Below, piece by piece: positions 8,109 through 16,751 of a DNA stretch of 64,000 nt. The stretch's first letter is position 1. Each line of letters starts with the position of its first letter. This stretch comes from CAXQZM01 sp965229645 (GTDB lineage: Bacteria; Pseudomonadota; Alphaproteobacteria; UBA7985). The notes below the pieces were generated by a model. That model was not told where the DNA came from. It ran no database searches and saw only the letters and a program-made list of their open reading frames with translations. A program made the translations under genes and the position numbers. The DNA lies in the NCBI GenBank assembly GCA_965229645.1, contig OZ245893.1, positions 1,860,001 to 1,924,000 of the forward strand, written 5' to 3'.

Positions 8109-8759
8109 AATCGCCGCGAGCGTATGGTTCAGCCCTTCCATGATGTGGCGCTCCAAATGGGCTCTGGCCTCATGCGTCTGCCGTGCCAACGCCGCCTCAA
8201 AAATCAATCGATGTTCATCGACGGCTTCGCGACCACGATAGGTGAGGATCCGCATTTGATAGCGCAAGTACTTGTCGAACAGGACGGCGTGCAGCGACAG
8301 CAGATTTTTTGAATTGCACGCCTGGATGAGCGCGAGATGAAACTCCCAATCGTAGCGTTTCCAAAGCTCCTTGTCAGAAAAGTCCCCTGCGAGCAGGCGG
8401 TCTTCGACGCGGTTCAGCTTGTGATGGGCCGCGACCAGATTGCCTTCCCAATCGGCGTCCCCCCGTTGCACGGACAGCTCAAGCGCATGGCATTCCAGCA
8501 GGACACGCAACTGCGCGATTTCTCGCAGGTCGTCCTTGGACACACCTGTGACAAAAAAGCCACGCTGTTGCTCCGCAGCAACAAATCCTTCGCTCGAGAG
8601 TCGGCTCAGCGTCTCGCGCAAAGTTGACATGCTGGCGGCATAACGATCCTTCAGGGCACCGAGTTTGAGTTTCATACCCGGCTCGAGCGCGCCAAAGATG
8701 ATATCGTGCTTTATCGCCTTATAGGTGCTGGACCCGACGGTCCCCAGGGCCTGTTCCAC
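8106..8759 (-). CDS. GntR-family transcriptional regulator (FCD domain)
   Basis: This is a DNA-binding repressor of about 217 residues. The N-terminal winged helix carries YKAIKHDIIFGALEPG...LSRLSSEGFV, and the C-terminal all-helical FCD effector domain carries LRVLLECHAL and, later, WEFHLALIQACNS and H-rich positions expected to bind a metal. I choose the GTG at 8759 because AAGAGGA lies about 10 bases upstream; another GTG at 8813 would give 235 residues. It is divergent from the dehydrogenase operon at 8901 and upstream of the monooxygenase group. A 7+7 bp inverted repeat in the gap (8836-8855) is a likely operator. FCD regulators usually respond to a carboxylic acid or sugar acid. Confidence 0.9.
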   Translation of the reverse strand: MEQALGTVGSSTYKAIKHDIIFGALEPGMKLKLGALKDRYAASMSTLRETLSRLSSEGFVAAEQQRGFFVTGVSKDDLREIAQLRVLLECHALELSVQRGDADWEGNLVAAHHKLNRVEDRLLAGDFSDKELWKRYDWEFHLALIQACNSKNLLSLHAVLFDKYLRYQMRILTYRGREAVDEHRLIFEAALARQTHEARAHLERHIMEGLNHTLAAI

Positions 8760-8835
8760 GCCGCCTGTCCTCTTGTTTTGGTGTCCGTAGCAGAAAGTCT
8801 TGATTCCTAACACAGAGTATGGAAGAAATAATATC

Positions 8836-8855
8836 GGATAAAGCTATTTTTATCC
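8836..8855. promoter_or_regulatory. Candidate operator of the GntR regulator
   Basis: This is a perfect inverted repeat with 7-base arms (GGATAAA, 6-base spacer, TTTATCC) in the AT-rich gap between the divergent GntR and Gfo/Idh/MocA genes. Position and symmetry fit a GntR/FCD dimer site controlling both directions. The site was found by eye and binding is inferred. Confidence 0.5.
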
Positions 8856-8900
8856 TATAAAAACCTCAAAGCGTTGAGAAGCAGTAGGTAGGGTCCAAAG

Positions 8901-9956
8901 GTGGCAGACAAAGTACAGCTCGCCGTGTCGGGGCTCGGCCTGGTCGGCGCGCGTCATGTGGCCGCTGCGGGCGCTCTCGCGGATGTGGACCTCGTGGCGG
9001 CGGTTGATCCCAGCGACCTCGCGAAGGAAGAGGCGGCCCGCATGGCGATTCCTGCCTTCGATGGGTTGGAGGATCTGTTCGCTGCGCACCGCCTCGACGG
9101 TCTCATCATCGCGACGCCGACCCCTTTGCACGTTGCGCAGGCCAGGGCCGCCGTAGATCGGGGCTGCCCCGTGCTCATCGAAAAACCCATCGCAACAAGC
9201 GCACAAGAAGCCGCCAAATTTGTTCAATACGCAGACGCGCGCGGGGTTCCCGTTTTGATCGGCCATCATCGCCGCCACAATCCCCTGATCCAGGCGGCAA
9301 AATCCGCCCTAGACGCCGGGCGAATCGGCGACATCCGATCGGTCCAGGCCGTTTGCTGGTTTTACAAGCCCGACGACTACTTTGAGGCCGCGCCCTGGCG
9401 TAAGGCCCCAGGGGCAGGGCCGATCTCGGTAAATTTAATCCATGACATCGACCTGCTGCGCTATCTGTGCGGGCAGATTTGCAGCGTGGTGGCCGATCGC
9501 GTTCCCAGTCGCCGCGGGTTCGACAATGAGGAACTGGCCACGGCCCTGCTCACCTTTGAAAACGGCGCGCTGGGAACGGTGAGCGTTTCGGACTCGATTG
9601 TCTCCCCCTGGAGCTGGGAGATGACGTCGAAGGAGTATCCCATCTATCCCATGACAGGGCAGAGCTGCTACACGTTAGGGGGCAGCCAGGGCGCCCTCTC
9701 GATTCCCGATTTGACCCTTTGGCAGCACGCGGATCAGCCCGATTGGTGGCGACCCATGCGCCGAGACGTGTTGGAGTTTCGACCCGCCGACCCCCTGGTC
9801 GAACAGCTTGCGCATTTCCGTGACGTTATACGGGGTCAATGCGCCCCGCGGGTTTCAGGGCGCGAAGGTCTTAAGAGCCTGCAAGTTATTGAGGCCATCG
9901 CCAAAGCCGCCGAAACGGGCACAAGGCAAGTTTTGCCGCGCGACCCTTCCCCATAA
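8901..9956 (+). CDS. Gfo/Idh/MocA family dehydrogenase (first of three)
   Basis: This 351-residue NAD(P)-dependent oxidoreductase acts on a sugar, cyclitol or related alcohol. It has an N-terminal Rossmann fold (VSGLGLVGARHV), a LIIATPTPLH segment, and the conserved EKP motif with the catalytic lysine (VLIEKPIATS), followed by the C-terminal substrate domain with NLIHDIDLLRYL (the usual D-x-x-x-H type region). It starts at a GTG and heads a plus-strand operon that continues with a TRAP transporter, QuiC and two more enzymes of the same family. It is divergent from a GntR regulator, which probably controls it. Confidence 0.9.
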   Translation: MADKVQLAVSGLGLVGARHVAAAGALADVDLVAAVDPSDLAKEEAARMAIPAFDGLEDLFAAHRLDGLIIATPTPLHVAQARAAVDRGCPVLIEKPIATSAQEAAKFVQYADARGVPVLIGHHRRHNPLIQAAKSALDAGRIGDIRSVQAVCWFYKPDDYFEAAPWRKAPGAGPISVNLIHDIDLLRYLCGQICSVVADRVPSRRGFDNEELATALLTFENGALGTVSVSDSIVSPWSWEMTSKEYPIYPMTGQSCYTLGGSQGALSIPDLTLWQHADQPDWWRPMRRDVLEFRPADPLVEQLAHFRDVIRGQCAPRVSGREGLKSLQVIEAIAKAAETGTRQVLPRDPSP

Positions 9957-10055
9957 ATATCATATATTTTCAAAAATATCTTGCGAAAACGCGGCGACAA
10001 GTGGTAGTGGCAACCCACTTAAAAAAACACCTCATCATCCTTGGGAGAAAGATCC

Positions 10056-11063
10056 ATGTTTACGATTACTCGTCGTGCCCTATTCGGCACTCTCGCCGCC
10101 ACTGGATTCGCCGCCAGCGCGGGCGTGCCTGCGCTTGCACAAGACAAGCTGACCTTCACCCTCGCGACCGCTGGTTCCGAAACCGATCAGCGCTCGGTTG
10201 CCATGGCGGAAGTCTTTGCCCCCATGGTCGCGGACTTTGCCGACTATCAGCCTGGCTATAACGGAACCTTGTTCGCGCAAGGCACCGAATTGGAAGCCAT
10301 CGCAAGCGGCAACCTCACCATGTCCATCGCTTCCGCCCAAGAACTTGCGCAGTTTTTCCCCGAGTTCTCGATTTTTGCGACGGGCTATGTGCATCAGGAC
10401 GCTGCGCACCAAGTTCGTGTCTTCAACGACCCGCTGATGGACCCGTTCAAGGCCACAGTTGAGGAGGAACTGGGCGTCAAGTTGCTGTCCGTTATGTACC
10501 TAGGTCGTCGGCATGTGAACCTGCGTCAGCCCAGGTCGGAAGTTGACGTGCAAACCCCCGCCGACCTCGCGGGCGTCAATATTCGCATGCCAGGGACGGA
10601 TGCTTGGCAGTTCCTCGGCGCGGCCTTGGGCGCGTCCCCCACGCCGCTCGCCTTCAGTGAGGTCTATACAGCCCTTTCGACGGGCGCTGTTGACGGTCAG
10701 GATAACCCCCTGCCCACCGTTGTCGATGCCAAGTTCTACGAAGTCACGAAGCAGATTGCCCTAACCTCGCACCTCGTGGACCTGAACTACGTCGCCTTTT
10801 CTGCAGAAACCTGGAACAGCCTGACGCCCGATCAGCAGCTCACGGTTCAGCGTGCCGCCGACGCCGCCGCTGCCTATGGTCGCCTCAAGCAGTTGGACAA
10901 GGAAAATAGCTTGGCCGACTTCATCCGTAGCCAAGGCGTTGAAATCTATACCCCTGACTTGGCCGCGTTCCGTGAGCATGTGCAGGCGCAGTACGTGGGC
11001 AGCGAATTTGCCGCCTCCTGGCCAGACGGTGTGCTGGATCGGATCAACGCGCTGGGGAATTAG
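10056..11063 (+). CDS. dctP: TRAP transporter substrate-binding protein, DctP type
   Basis: This 335-residue periplasmic receptor starts at the ATG at 10056 after a GGGAGAAAG ribosome site. It has a twin-arginine-like export signal (TRRALFGTLAATGFAASAGVPALAQ region). The mature part contains the DctP signature region INIRMPG-like NIRMPGTDAW, an upstream LGRRHVNLR segment, and QDNPLPTVVDAKFYEV, where the ligand-carboxylate arginine and dimer helix usually lie. It is followed by the matching small and large membrane subunits. TRAP receptors of this type usually bind an organic acid. QuiC downstream suggests a quinate/shikimate-like or sugar-acid ligand, which is inference. Confidence 0.92.
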   Translation: MFTITRRALFGTLAATGFAASAGVPALAQDKLTFTLATAGSETDQRSVAMAEVFAPMVADFADYQPGYNGTLFAQGTELEAIASGNLTMSIASAQELAQFFPEFSIFATGYVHQDAAHQVRVFNDPLMDPFKATVEEELGVKLLSVMYLGRRHVNLRQPRSEVDVQTPADLAGVNIRMPGTDAWQFLGAALGASPTPLAFSEVYTALSTGAVDGQDNPLPTVVDAKFYEVTKQIALTSHLVDLNYVAFSAETWNSLTPDQQLTVQRAADAAAAYGRLKQLDKENSLADFIRSQGVEIYTPDLAAFREHVQAQYVGSEFAASWPDGVLDRINALGN

Positions 11064-11098
11064 ACCTAGACCTATTTCAGTTAAGTGGGGGAGCGAAG

Positions 11099-11704
11099 GT
11101 GCAATTTGTTAAGACCTGGTTCCTCCGCCTAACAGAAGGAATTGCGGCCCTCTTGTTGGCCGCAATTTTTTTGACATTCTTGGCGCAGATTTTTGCGCGC
11201 TACGTCTCCGAGCTTGCGTGGCTCATGCCGATCCCGTTCGTCGCGGCCTGGATGGAATCGGTCGATCCCTTGGGCTGGACCGTGAACCTGATTTCCTTGC
11301 TCTGGGTTTGGGCCGTGTTCTTTGGCTGTAGCTTTCTCGTGCGCGAGCACCACCATGTGACTTTTGACATTCTTTACCTCTCCCTGCCGCAACGATGGAA
11401 GAAGCTGTTGACCTTCGTCAGTGTCGGGGCAGTCTTGGCCATTTTGATTTGGTCGTTCCCAGCAACATGGGACGCGATCATGGCAAATCGCCTGAAGGAG
11501 TTGAAGACGATTCAGACGCTGCGCATCCCCATCACCGGCGACAAAATCGCCGTCAAATGGCTATTCTTTACCTATATCTTGTTCCTTGTCGTGCTGTTTG
11601 TGCGGTACAGTTGGCATCTAGTCCATGTTGCCATGCGGGGCCTGCCGCCGGAAGATCAGGACCCTGGTGAACAAGGCCCGCCCAAACGCGCGGAAACACC
11701 ATGA
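11099..11704 (+). CDS. dctQ: TRAP transporter small permease, DctQ type
   Basis: This 201-residue inner-membrane protein has four predicted membrane helices, the usual topology for DctQ. It starts at a GTG preceded by GGGAGCG. Helix-flanking features such as WAVFFGCSFLVREHHHVTFDIL fit the family, where a charged loop follows helix two. Its stop overlaps the ATG of the large subunit (ATGA), so the pair is translationally coupled. It partners DctM and the upstream receptor. Confidence 0.9.
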   Translation: MQFVKTWFLRLTEGIAALLLAAIFLTFLAQIFARYVSELAWLMPIPFVAAWMESVDPLGWTVNLISLLWVWAVFFGCSFLVREHHHVTFDILYLSLPQRWKKLLTFVSVGAVLAILIWSFPATWDAIMANRLKELKTIQTLRIPITGDKIAVKWLFFTYILFLVVLFVRYSWHLVHVAMRGLPPEDQDPGEQGPPKRAETP

Positions 11705-12996
11705 GCGCGCCGCTGGCTGCGGGGTTGCTCACCGTCCTCCTGATCGCGGCCATGGGGCGCCCCGTGGCCATGGCGCTGATTGCGGGCGTTCTGGTCTATC
11801 TGGGCGTTGGCGGGCAGGATCTGGCGATTGCGGGCGAAACCATGGTCCAGCGTCTGTTTGACGGGTTCTTGCTGTTGGCGGTGCCGCTGTTCATCACCTC
11901 GGCCAACATCATGAACGCGGGGACCATTTCCAACCGCCTGCTGGATTTCTGCGTTGCGGTTGTCGGGCGCTTCCGTGGCGGATTGGGCCATGTCAATGTC
12001 ATGGCCTCGCTCATCTTCTCGGGCATGTCAGGGTCCGCCGTGGCGGATGCCGCAGGCATCGGCAAAATTATTATCGAGATGATGGTCAAGAGCGGCGGCT
12101 ATTCGCGCGGCTACGCTGCGGCGCTTACGGCGGCCACCGCCACGATTGGCCCGATCATTCCCCCGTCGATCCCCATGGTTCTTTACGCCCTGGTCTCCAA
12201 CACCTCCATAGGGGCGCTCTTCTTGGCGGGCATTTTGCCTGGCTTGGTCATGGGCGCGGTGCTGATGGGGATGAACGCCTGGCTGTCCTATCGTCGCGAT
12301 TTTGGGCGGGAGGAACCCACCCCGCTTCGCGCCTTGCCTGGCATCACCCGCAAGGCTTTCCCCGCCTTGCTCATGCCGATCATCTTGTTGGTATGTATTT
12401 ACGGCGGCGTCACAACCCCCACCGAGGCCGCAGCGATCGCTGCGCTCTATTCGCTCTTGCTTGCGGGGGTGTTTTATCGCGCCCTAAAGGCGGGCTCGCT
12501 CTATCACATATTTGTCGATAGCGCCCGATCTTCGGCCTCCGTAGGGCTTGTGATCGGCGCGTCGATGATTCTGACCTACGTGGTGGTGGCGGAGAATATT
12601 CCCCAGCTCATTTCCGACGTGCTGCGCGGGCTCGACCTCAGCCCGCTCATGTTCTTGCTGCTGATCAACGTGCTGGTTCTCATCCTGGGGTGCATTTTGG
12701 ACGCGACCGTGATCATTTTGGTTTTGGTCCCCCTCTTTATCCCGACGCTGCGCACCCTTGGAATTGATCCCGTTCATTTCGGGGTTCTGGTCGTCATTAA
12801 CGCCATGATTGGTCTGATCACGCCCCCTTACGGGATCCTCTTGTTTGTGACCAACGCAGTAACGGGGATTCCGCTGAAGGACATAATTCGCGAGATCTGG
12901 GCGTTCTTGGCGGTTCTCTTGCTGGCGCTTGTGTTCCTGATCCTCAATCCCGATCTGGTGCTTTGGCTGCCCCGTTTGCTGGGGTATCAGGGTTAG
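11701..12996 (+). CDS. dctM: TRAP transporter large permease, DctM type
   Basis: This 431-residue protein with about 12 membrane segments forms the sodium-coupled transport channel. Family hallmarks include LLAVPLFITSANIMNAG near residue 60, a FSGMSGSAVADAAGIG segment, and TATIGPIIPPSIPMVLY with the conserved proline-rich motif. A similar repeat occurs in the second half (GLITPPYGILLFVTNAVTG). It overlaps dctQ by 4 bases and is followed after 4 bases by the QuiC-like gene, so all belong to one transcript. Confidence 0.93.
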   Translation: MSAPLAAGLLTVLLIAAMGRPVAMALIAGVLVYLGVGGQDLAIAGETMVQRLFDGFLLLAVPLFITSANIMNAGTISNRLLDFCVAVVGRFRGGLGHVNVMASLIFSGMSGSAVADAAGIGKIIIEMMVKSGGYSRGYAAALTAATATIGPIIPPSIPMVLYALVSNTSIGALFLAGILPGLVMGAVLMGMNAWLSYRRDFGREEPTPLRALPGITRKAFPALLMPIILLVCIYGGVTTPTEAAAIAALYSLLLAGVFYRALKAGSLYHIFVDSARSSASVGLVIGASMILTYVVVAENIPQLISDVLRGLDLSPLMFLLLINVLVLILGCILDATVIILVLVPLFIPTLRTLGIDPVHFGVLVVINAMIGLITPPYGILLFVTNAVTGIPLKDIIREIWAFLAVLLLALVFLILNPDLVLWLPRLLGYQG

Positions 12997-13000
12997 GCCC

Positions 13001-14854
13001 ATGCGGACGTCGATTGCGACGGTCTGCCTGTCAGGAGACTTCAATCAAAAGCTCGAGGCCATTGCCGCGGCGGGCTTTGATGGGTTGGAGATTTTTGAAC
13101 AAGACTTCATTTCCCATGACGGCAGCCCCAAAGAGGTCGGCGCACGGGTTCGGGACCTGGGGCTGGAGATTTTTTTGTTTCAGCCGTTTCGGGACTTTGA
13201 GTGCTTGCCCGAGGACCTGCGGGCCCGTGCCATGGAACGGGCACGACACAAATTTGACCTCATGAACCAACTGGGCACCGACCTGATGCTCGTCTGCTCC
13301 TGCGTCCATCCCGAGGCTTTGGGGGGGATTGATCGGGCGGCAGACGACTTTCGGCTGCTCGCCGATTTAGCGGCAGCCCACGGCGTGCGCGTGGGCTACG
13401 AGGCCCTGGCTTGGGGCACCCATATCAATGACCATCGCGATGCGTGGGAGGTTGTCCGCCGCTGCGATCATCCAAACCTCGGCCTCATTGTCGATAGTTT
13501 TCATTCCCTAGGCCGCGATTTGCCCACCGAAACCTTGCGCGCCGTTCCTGGCGATAAGATCTTTTTCGTCCAGCTGGCCGACGCACCGCGCATTGCCATG
13601 GACTTGCTCTATTGGTCCCGCCACTTCCGCAATATGCCCGGGGAAGGGGACTTGGACGTTGCGGGGTTTTTGGGCCATGTGCTCGCTACAGGCTACGAGG
13701 GGCCCATTTCCCTCGAAATCTTTAATGATCAGTTTCGCCGCGCGAACAGCGCCTTGATCGCCAAAGACGGCTACGCTGCCCTTACCGCCTTGATCGACGA
13801 TGTGCAGCGCGTGGACGCGGGAGCATCCCTTTCTTTACCTCGTCTGCCGTCGCGCGCGCGCGTTGCGGGTCTTGAGTACCTCGAGTTCTCGGCGGGTCAA
13901 GCCAGGGGGCTCGCGGATCAGTTGGCCACCTTAGGGTTTGAGAAGGTTGCCAACCATAAGGCGCAGGACCTTGACCTCTGGCAACAGGGGCAAATTCGCC
14001 TGGTTCTCAACCACACGACAAAACCAACAAGGAACCATAGCCCCGTGCGCGAGCTGGGCCTGCGTGTCGAGTCCGCCCAGGGCGCGGTGGCGCGCGCGGC
14101 GGCCTTGGGAACCAAGGTGGCGCGGGTCCGCGCGTCGTCCCCCGACTCGGGGCTGCCGACCATTGAGACCCAAGACGGCGGCCTCTTTAGATTTATCGAC
14201 GACAGTTTAGCGTACCAAACCCTGTGGCAAGATGAATTCGAGTTCCTCGGCACAGAACCAACGGGCGCGGGCTTGCACGCGGTGGATCATGTCGGCCAAA
14301 GCATGGCTTACGAGGAAATGCTCAGCACGGCCCTGTTCTATGCCTCCCTTTTCCCCATTCACCGCCGCCCGCTGATCCATATAGTTGATCCAGGGGGCCT
14401 TGTTCGTAGCCAGGCCCTGGAAACGACCGACCAAAAACTGCGCCTGACCCTCAACGGCGCAGAGACATCGCAGACCCTCGCGGGGCAATTTGTCGAGGCC
14501 GCGCGCGGGTCGCGAATCCAGCACCTGGCCTTCGCCAGCCATGATATTTTTAAGACGGCGGCCCAATTACTGAGCAACGGGTTCCAGCCCTTGCGGGTTT
14601 CCCAAAATTACTACGCCGATGTGGCGGCGCGCTTTGGCCTGGACCCGCAGACAGTCGATCGTCTGCAATCGCTTTGCCTGCTCTACGACGAAGATGCGAA
14701 CGGGCAGTTTTATCAGCTCTACGATCAGCCTTCCGATCAGGGGTTTTTCTTTGAAATCGTGCAGCGGGTCGGGGCCTACGCGGGGTACGGAGCGCCGAAC
14801 GCCCCGTACCGATTGGCCGCGCAAAAACGCCTGTTGGCAGCGCGCGCGTCGTGA
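13001..14854 (+). CDS. quiC: 3-Dehydroshikimate dehydratase fused to HPPD-like domain (QuiC1 type)
   Basis: This two-domain enzyme of 617 residues is predicted to convert 3-dehydroshikimate to protocatechuate. Residues about 1-270 form a xylose-isomerase-like TIM barrel with the expected metal-ligand segments YEALAWGTHIND, LIVDSFHSLG, FFVQLADAP and SLEIFND. Residues about 290-610 resemble 4-hydroxyphenylpyruvate dioxygenase, with metal-ligand regions LHAVDHVGQSM, IQHLAFASHD and FFEIVQRV. This fusion is known from QuiC1 proteins of quinate/shikimate breakdown. The gene follows a TRAP transporter and overlaps the next dehydrogenase (GTGA). Domain assignment is strong; the exact substrate follows the family. 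Confidence 0.88.
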   Translation: MRTSIATVCLSGDFNQKLEAIAAAGFDGLEIFEQDFISHDGSPKEVGARVRDLGLEIFLFQPFRDFECLPEDLRARAMERARHKFDLMNQLGTDLMLVCSCVHPEALGGIDRAADDFRLLADLAAAHGVRVGYEALAWGTHINDHRDAWEVVRRCDHPNLGLIVDSFHSLGRDLPTETLRAVPGDKIFFVQLADAPRIAMDLLYWSRHFRNMPGEGDLDVAGFLGHVLATGYEGPISLEIFNDQFRRANSALIAKDGYAALTALIDDVQRVDAGASLSLPRLPSRARVAGLEYLEFSAGQARGLADQLATLGFEKVANHKAQDLDLWQQGQIRLVLNHTTKPTRNHSPVRELGLRVESAQGAVARAAALGTKVARVRASSPDSGLPTIETQDGGLFRFIDDSLAYQTLWQDEFEFLGTEPTGAGLHAVDHVGQSMAYEEMLSTALFYASLFPIHRRPLIHIVDPGGLVRSQALETTDQKLRLTLNGAETSQTLAGQFVEAARGSRIQHLAFASHDIFKTAAQLLSNGFQPLRVSQNYYADVAARFGLDPQTVDRLQSLCLLYDEDANGQFYQLYDQPSDQGFFFEIVQRVGAYAGYGAPNAPYRLAAQKRLLAARAS

Positions 14855-16044
14855 CTCCCCTAAGGGTCGGCGTCATTGGCTGCGGGCGCATTTCTCATAT
14901 CTACTTTCAGAACTGCCAGCGCTTTCAGGCCCTAGATGTGCGTGCATGCGCCAGTTTGGACTTGGCCGAGGCGCAGGCCAGCGCCGCCCGCTACGGCCTT
15001 GTCAAAGCCTGCACGCCGCAGGAGATTTTTGCCGACCCAGAGATCGAATGCGTGCTGAACCTCACGGTCCCAGCAGCGCATTTTGAGGTGAGCCGCCAAG
15101 CGTTGGCCGCGGGAAAGCATGTGTACGGAGAAAAGCCGCTGGTCACGACGCGCGCCGACGGTCAGGCCCTGCGCTCCCTCGCCGCGCAACAGGGCCTCTA
15201 TCTTGGCAGCGCGCCCGACACCTTTCTCGGCGGGCGTTGGCAGACGGTTCGGCGGCTTTTGGACGCGGGGCGGATCGGCGCGCCCACGGGCGTCTTCGCC
15301 TTTGCGGGCACCCACGGCACCGAACGACACAACCCCAATCCAGACTTTTACTATCAGCCTGGCGGGGGACCGCTCATGGATCTTGGCCCCTACTATCTGA
15401 GTGCCATGGTCGCCTTACTCGGGCCGATCAAGCGTGTCGCGGGAATGGCGCGGCGAACCTTTGACCAGCGCATGATCGAAAACGGCCCGCGCTATGGCCA
15501 GATGATGGAGGTGTCGGTCGATACCCACTCCCTAAGCCTGCTCGAGTTCGCGTCAGGCCCAATCGGGCATATGACCATGAGCTTTGACATCTGGGACAGC
15601 GAAACGCCGCGCTTTGAGATTTATGGGGAGGAGGGAACGATTTGCATCCCCGACCCCGACCCTGTCCACGGCGCCAATATTTTCGGCGGCGAGGTCTGGC
15701 TAAGGACCCGCGCAAGCGCCCGCTGGTCGCACCAGCCACGCCCGACAGATCGTCAAGATTGGGAGGTGGTCCACAACCGCCACGGCTACAACCAAGATAG
15801 CCGAGGCCTGGGGCTGCTCGACATGGCCTACGCCATTCGCGAGGGGCGCCCCGCGCGCGCCAGCGGCGACCTAGCCTACCATGTTTTTGAGGTTATGGAC
15901 GCAATCGAAACAGCGCCTCGCTTGGGCACCTTTCAGGACATAGACTCAAGCTGCGCCCGTCCTGCGGCCTTGCCTGAAACGTTTCCCGCGCAGGATTTGA
16001 ATTCGGACCTGCGCAGCGCCCCGCCGCGCCGAAAAAGGGCTTAA
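14851..16044 (+). CDS. Gfo/Idh/MocA family dehydrogenase (second of three)
   Basis: This 397-residue NAD(P)-dependent oxidoreductase starts at a GTG overlapping the QuiC stop codon. The Rossmann motif is VGVIGCGRISHIYF, followed by VLNLTVPAAHFEV and the catalytic EKP (VYGEKPLVTT). The C-terminal domain has GGPLMDLGPYYLSAMVALLG, the usual active-site helix with D and Y. Its closest likeness by eye is to dehydrogenases used in plant-derived sugar or cyclitol catabolism. Coupling to QuiC suggests that it makes or uses an intermediate near dehydroshikimate. Confidence 0.9.
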   Translation: MTPLRVGVIGCGRISHIYFQNCQRFQALDVRACASLDLAEAQASAARYGLVKACTPQEIFADPEIECVLNLTVPAAHFEVSRQALAAGKHVYGEKPLVTTRADGQALRSLAAQQGLYLGSAPDTFLGGRWQTVRRLLDAGRIGAPTGVFAFAGTHGTERHNPNPDFYYQPGGGPLMDLGPYYLSAMVALLGPIKRVAGMARRTFDQRMIENGPRYGQMMEVSVDTHSLSLLEFASGPIGHMTMSFDIWDSETPRFEIYGEEGTICIPDPDPVHGANIFGGEVWLRTRASARWSHQPRPTDRQDWEVVHNRHGYNQDSRGLGLLDMAYAIREGRPARASGDLAYHVFEVMDAIETAPRLGTFQDIDSSCARPAALPETFPAQDLNSDLRSAPPRRKRA

Positions 16045-16085
16045 AACCGCACAGGCGACCCAAGACAAAGGAGAACGTTCGAAAG

Positions 16086-16742
16086 ATGCCCGCGCAAACT
16101 CTCACCTTCGCGCAACCATTCTTTGATGTCCGCTTCGTTACCGACGAAACCGACTATCACCTGCACGGCAGGGCCATCGTCCTCAATGTTGGTGACACGG
16201 CCATCGCCGTGGAAGGGCAGACCTTGCCGTCGCTCCAGTCGAGCATTTTGATCGACGTCGGTCTCGCCAATATCGAGAAGGTGATTATCGTCCATGGGTT
16301 TGACGGCTTTGTCGATGAATACGCCTTTCTGGCGCGGATCCGCCGCGCCTGGCCAAGCGCTTACGAAGTTCGGCAGGAGGAACGATTGCGCGGGATCGAA
16401 CACTATATGTCGCCCAAGGTATGGGTTGGGCGCATCGGCCTCACCTTCTATCACGCTGCGTCGGTCCCGCTCAATGTCGGGCTTCATCGGGATCATCCCT
16501 TTTGCCCCGTGCCAGGTTTTCGGGAGGTCCATACCCAAGTCATCGGCCTTGGGAAAATGCAACAATGCCGAGAACACGACATAGGCACACTGTACCTAGA
16601 GGAGCTTATGGCCCCAGGCATCACGCATCGCCCCATGTACGATGCGGCAGGGACCTACCCCTGGCACCAATTCGAAACCCTTACCCCTAGCGTCTTTTTG
16701 GCAGTCGAACTGCTGCCAGCGGGCGCGCCCGCGCCAACCTGA
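16086..16742 (+). CDS. Unrecognised protein, possibly cupin-like, in catabolic operon
   Basis: I do not recognise this 218-residue protein. It has no signal peptide and no membrane segment. Several His/Asp/Glu-rich segments (DYHLHGRAIVLNVGD, GLHRDHPFCPVPGFREVHTQVIGLG, GITHRPMYD, YPWHQFETLTPSVFLAVELLP) are spaced as in small metal-dependent beta-barrel proteins such as cupins. It lies between two Gfo/Idh/MocA dehydrogenases, only 41 and 9 bp away, so it is probably an enzyme or mutarotase/isomerase of the same pathway. The function is open; the coding call rests on codon pattern, spacing and an AAAGGAG ribosome site. Confidence 0.8.
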   Translation: MPAQTLTFAQPFFDVRFVTDETDYHLHGRAIVLNVGDTAIAVEGQTLPSLQSSILIDVGLANIEKVIIVHGFDGFVDEYAFLARIRRAWPSAYEVRQEERLRGIEHYMSPKVWVGRIGLTFYHAASVPLNVGLHRDHPFCPVPGFREVHTQVIGLGKMQQCREHDIGTLYLEELMAPGITHRPMYDAAGTYPWHQFETLTPSVFLAVELLPAGAPAPT

Positions 16743-16751
16743 GATCGGCTT

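Noticed and set aside
9985..10032. Hairpin near AAGTGG...CCCACTT followed by a run of A before dctP
   Set aside because: On the plus strand the run after the stem is A, not T, so it is not a rho-independent terminator for either neighbour.
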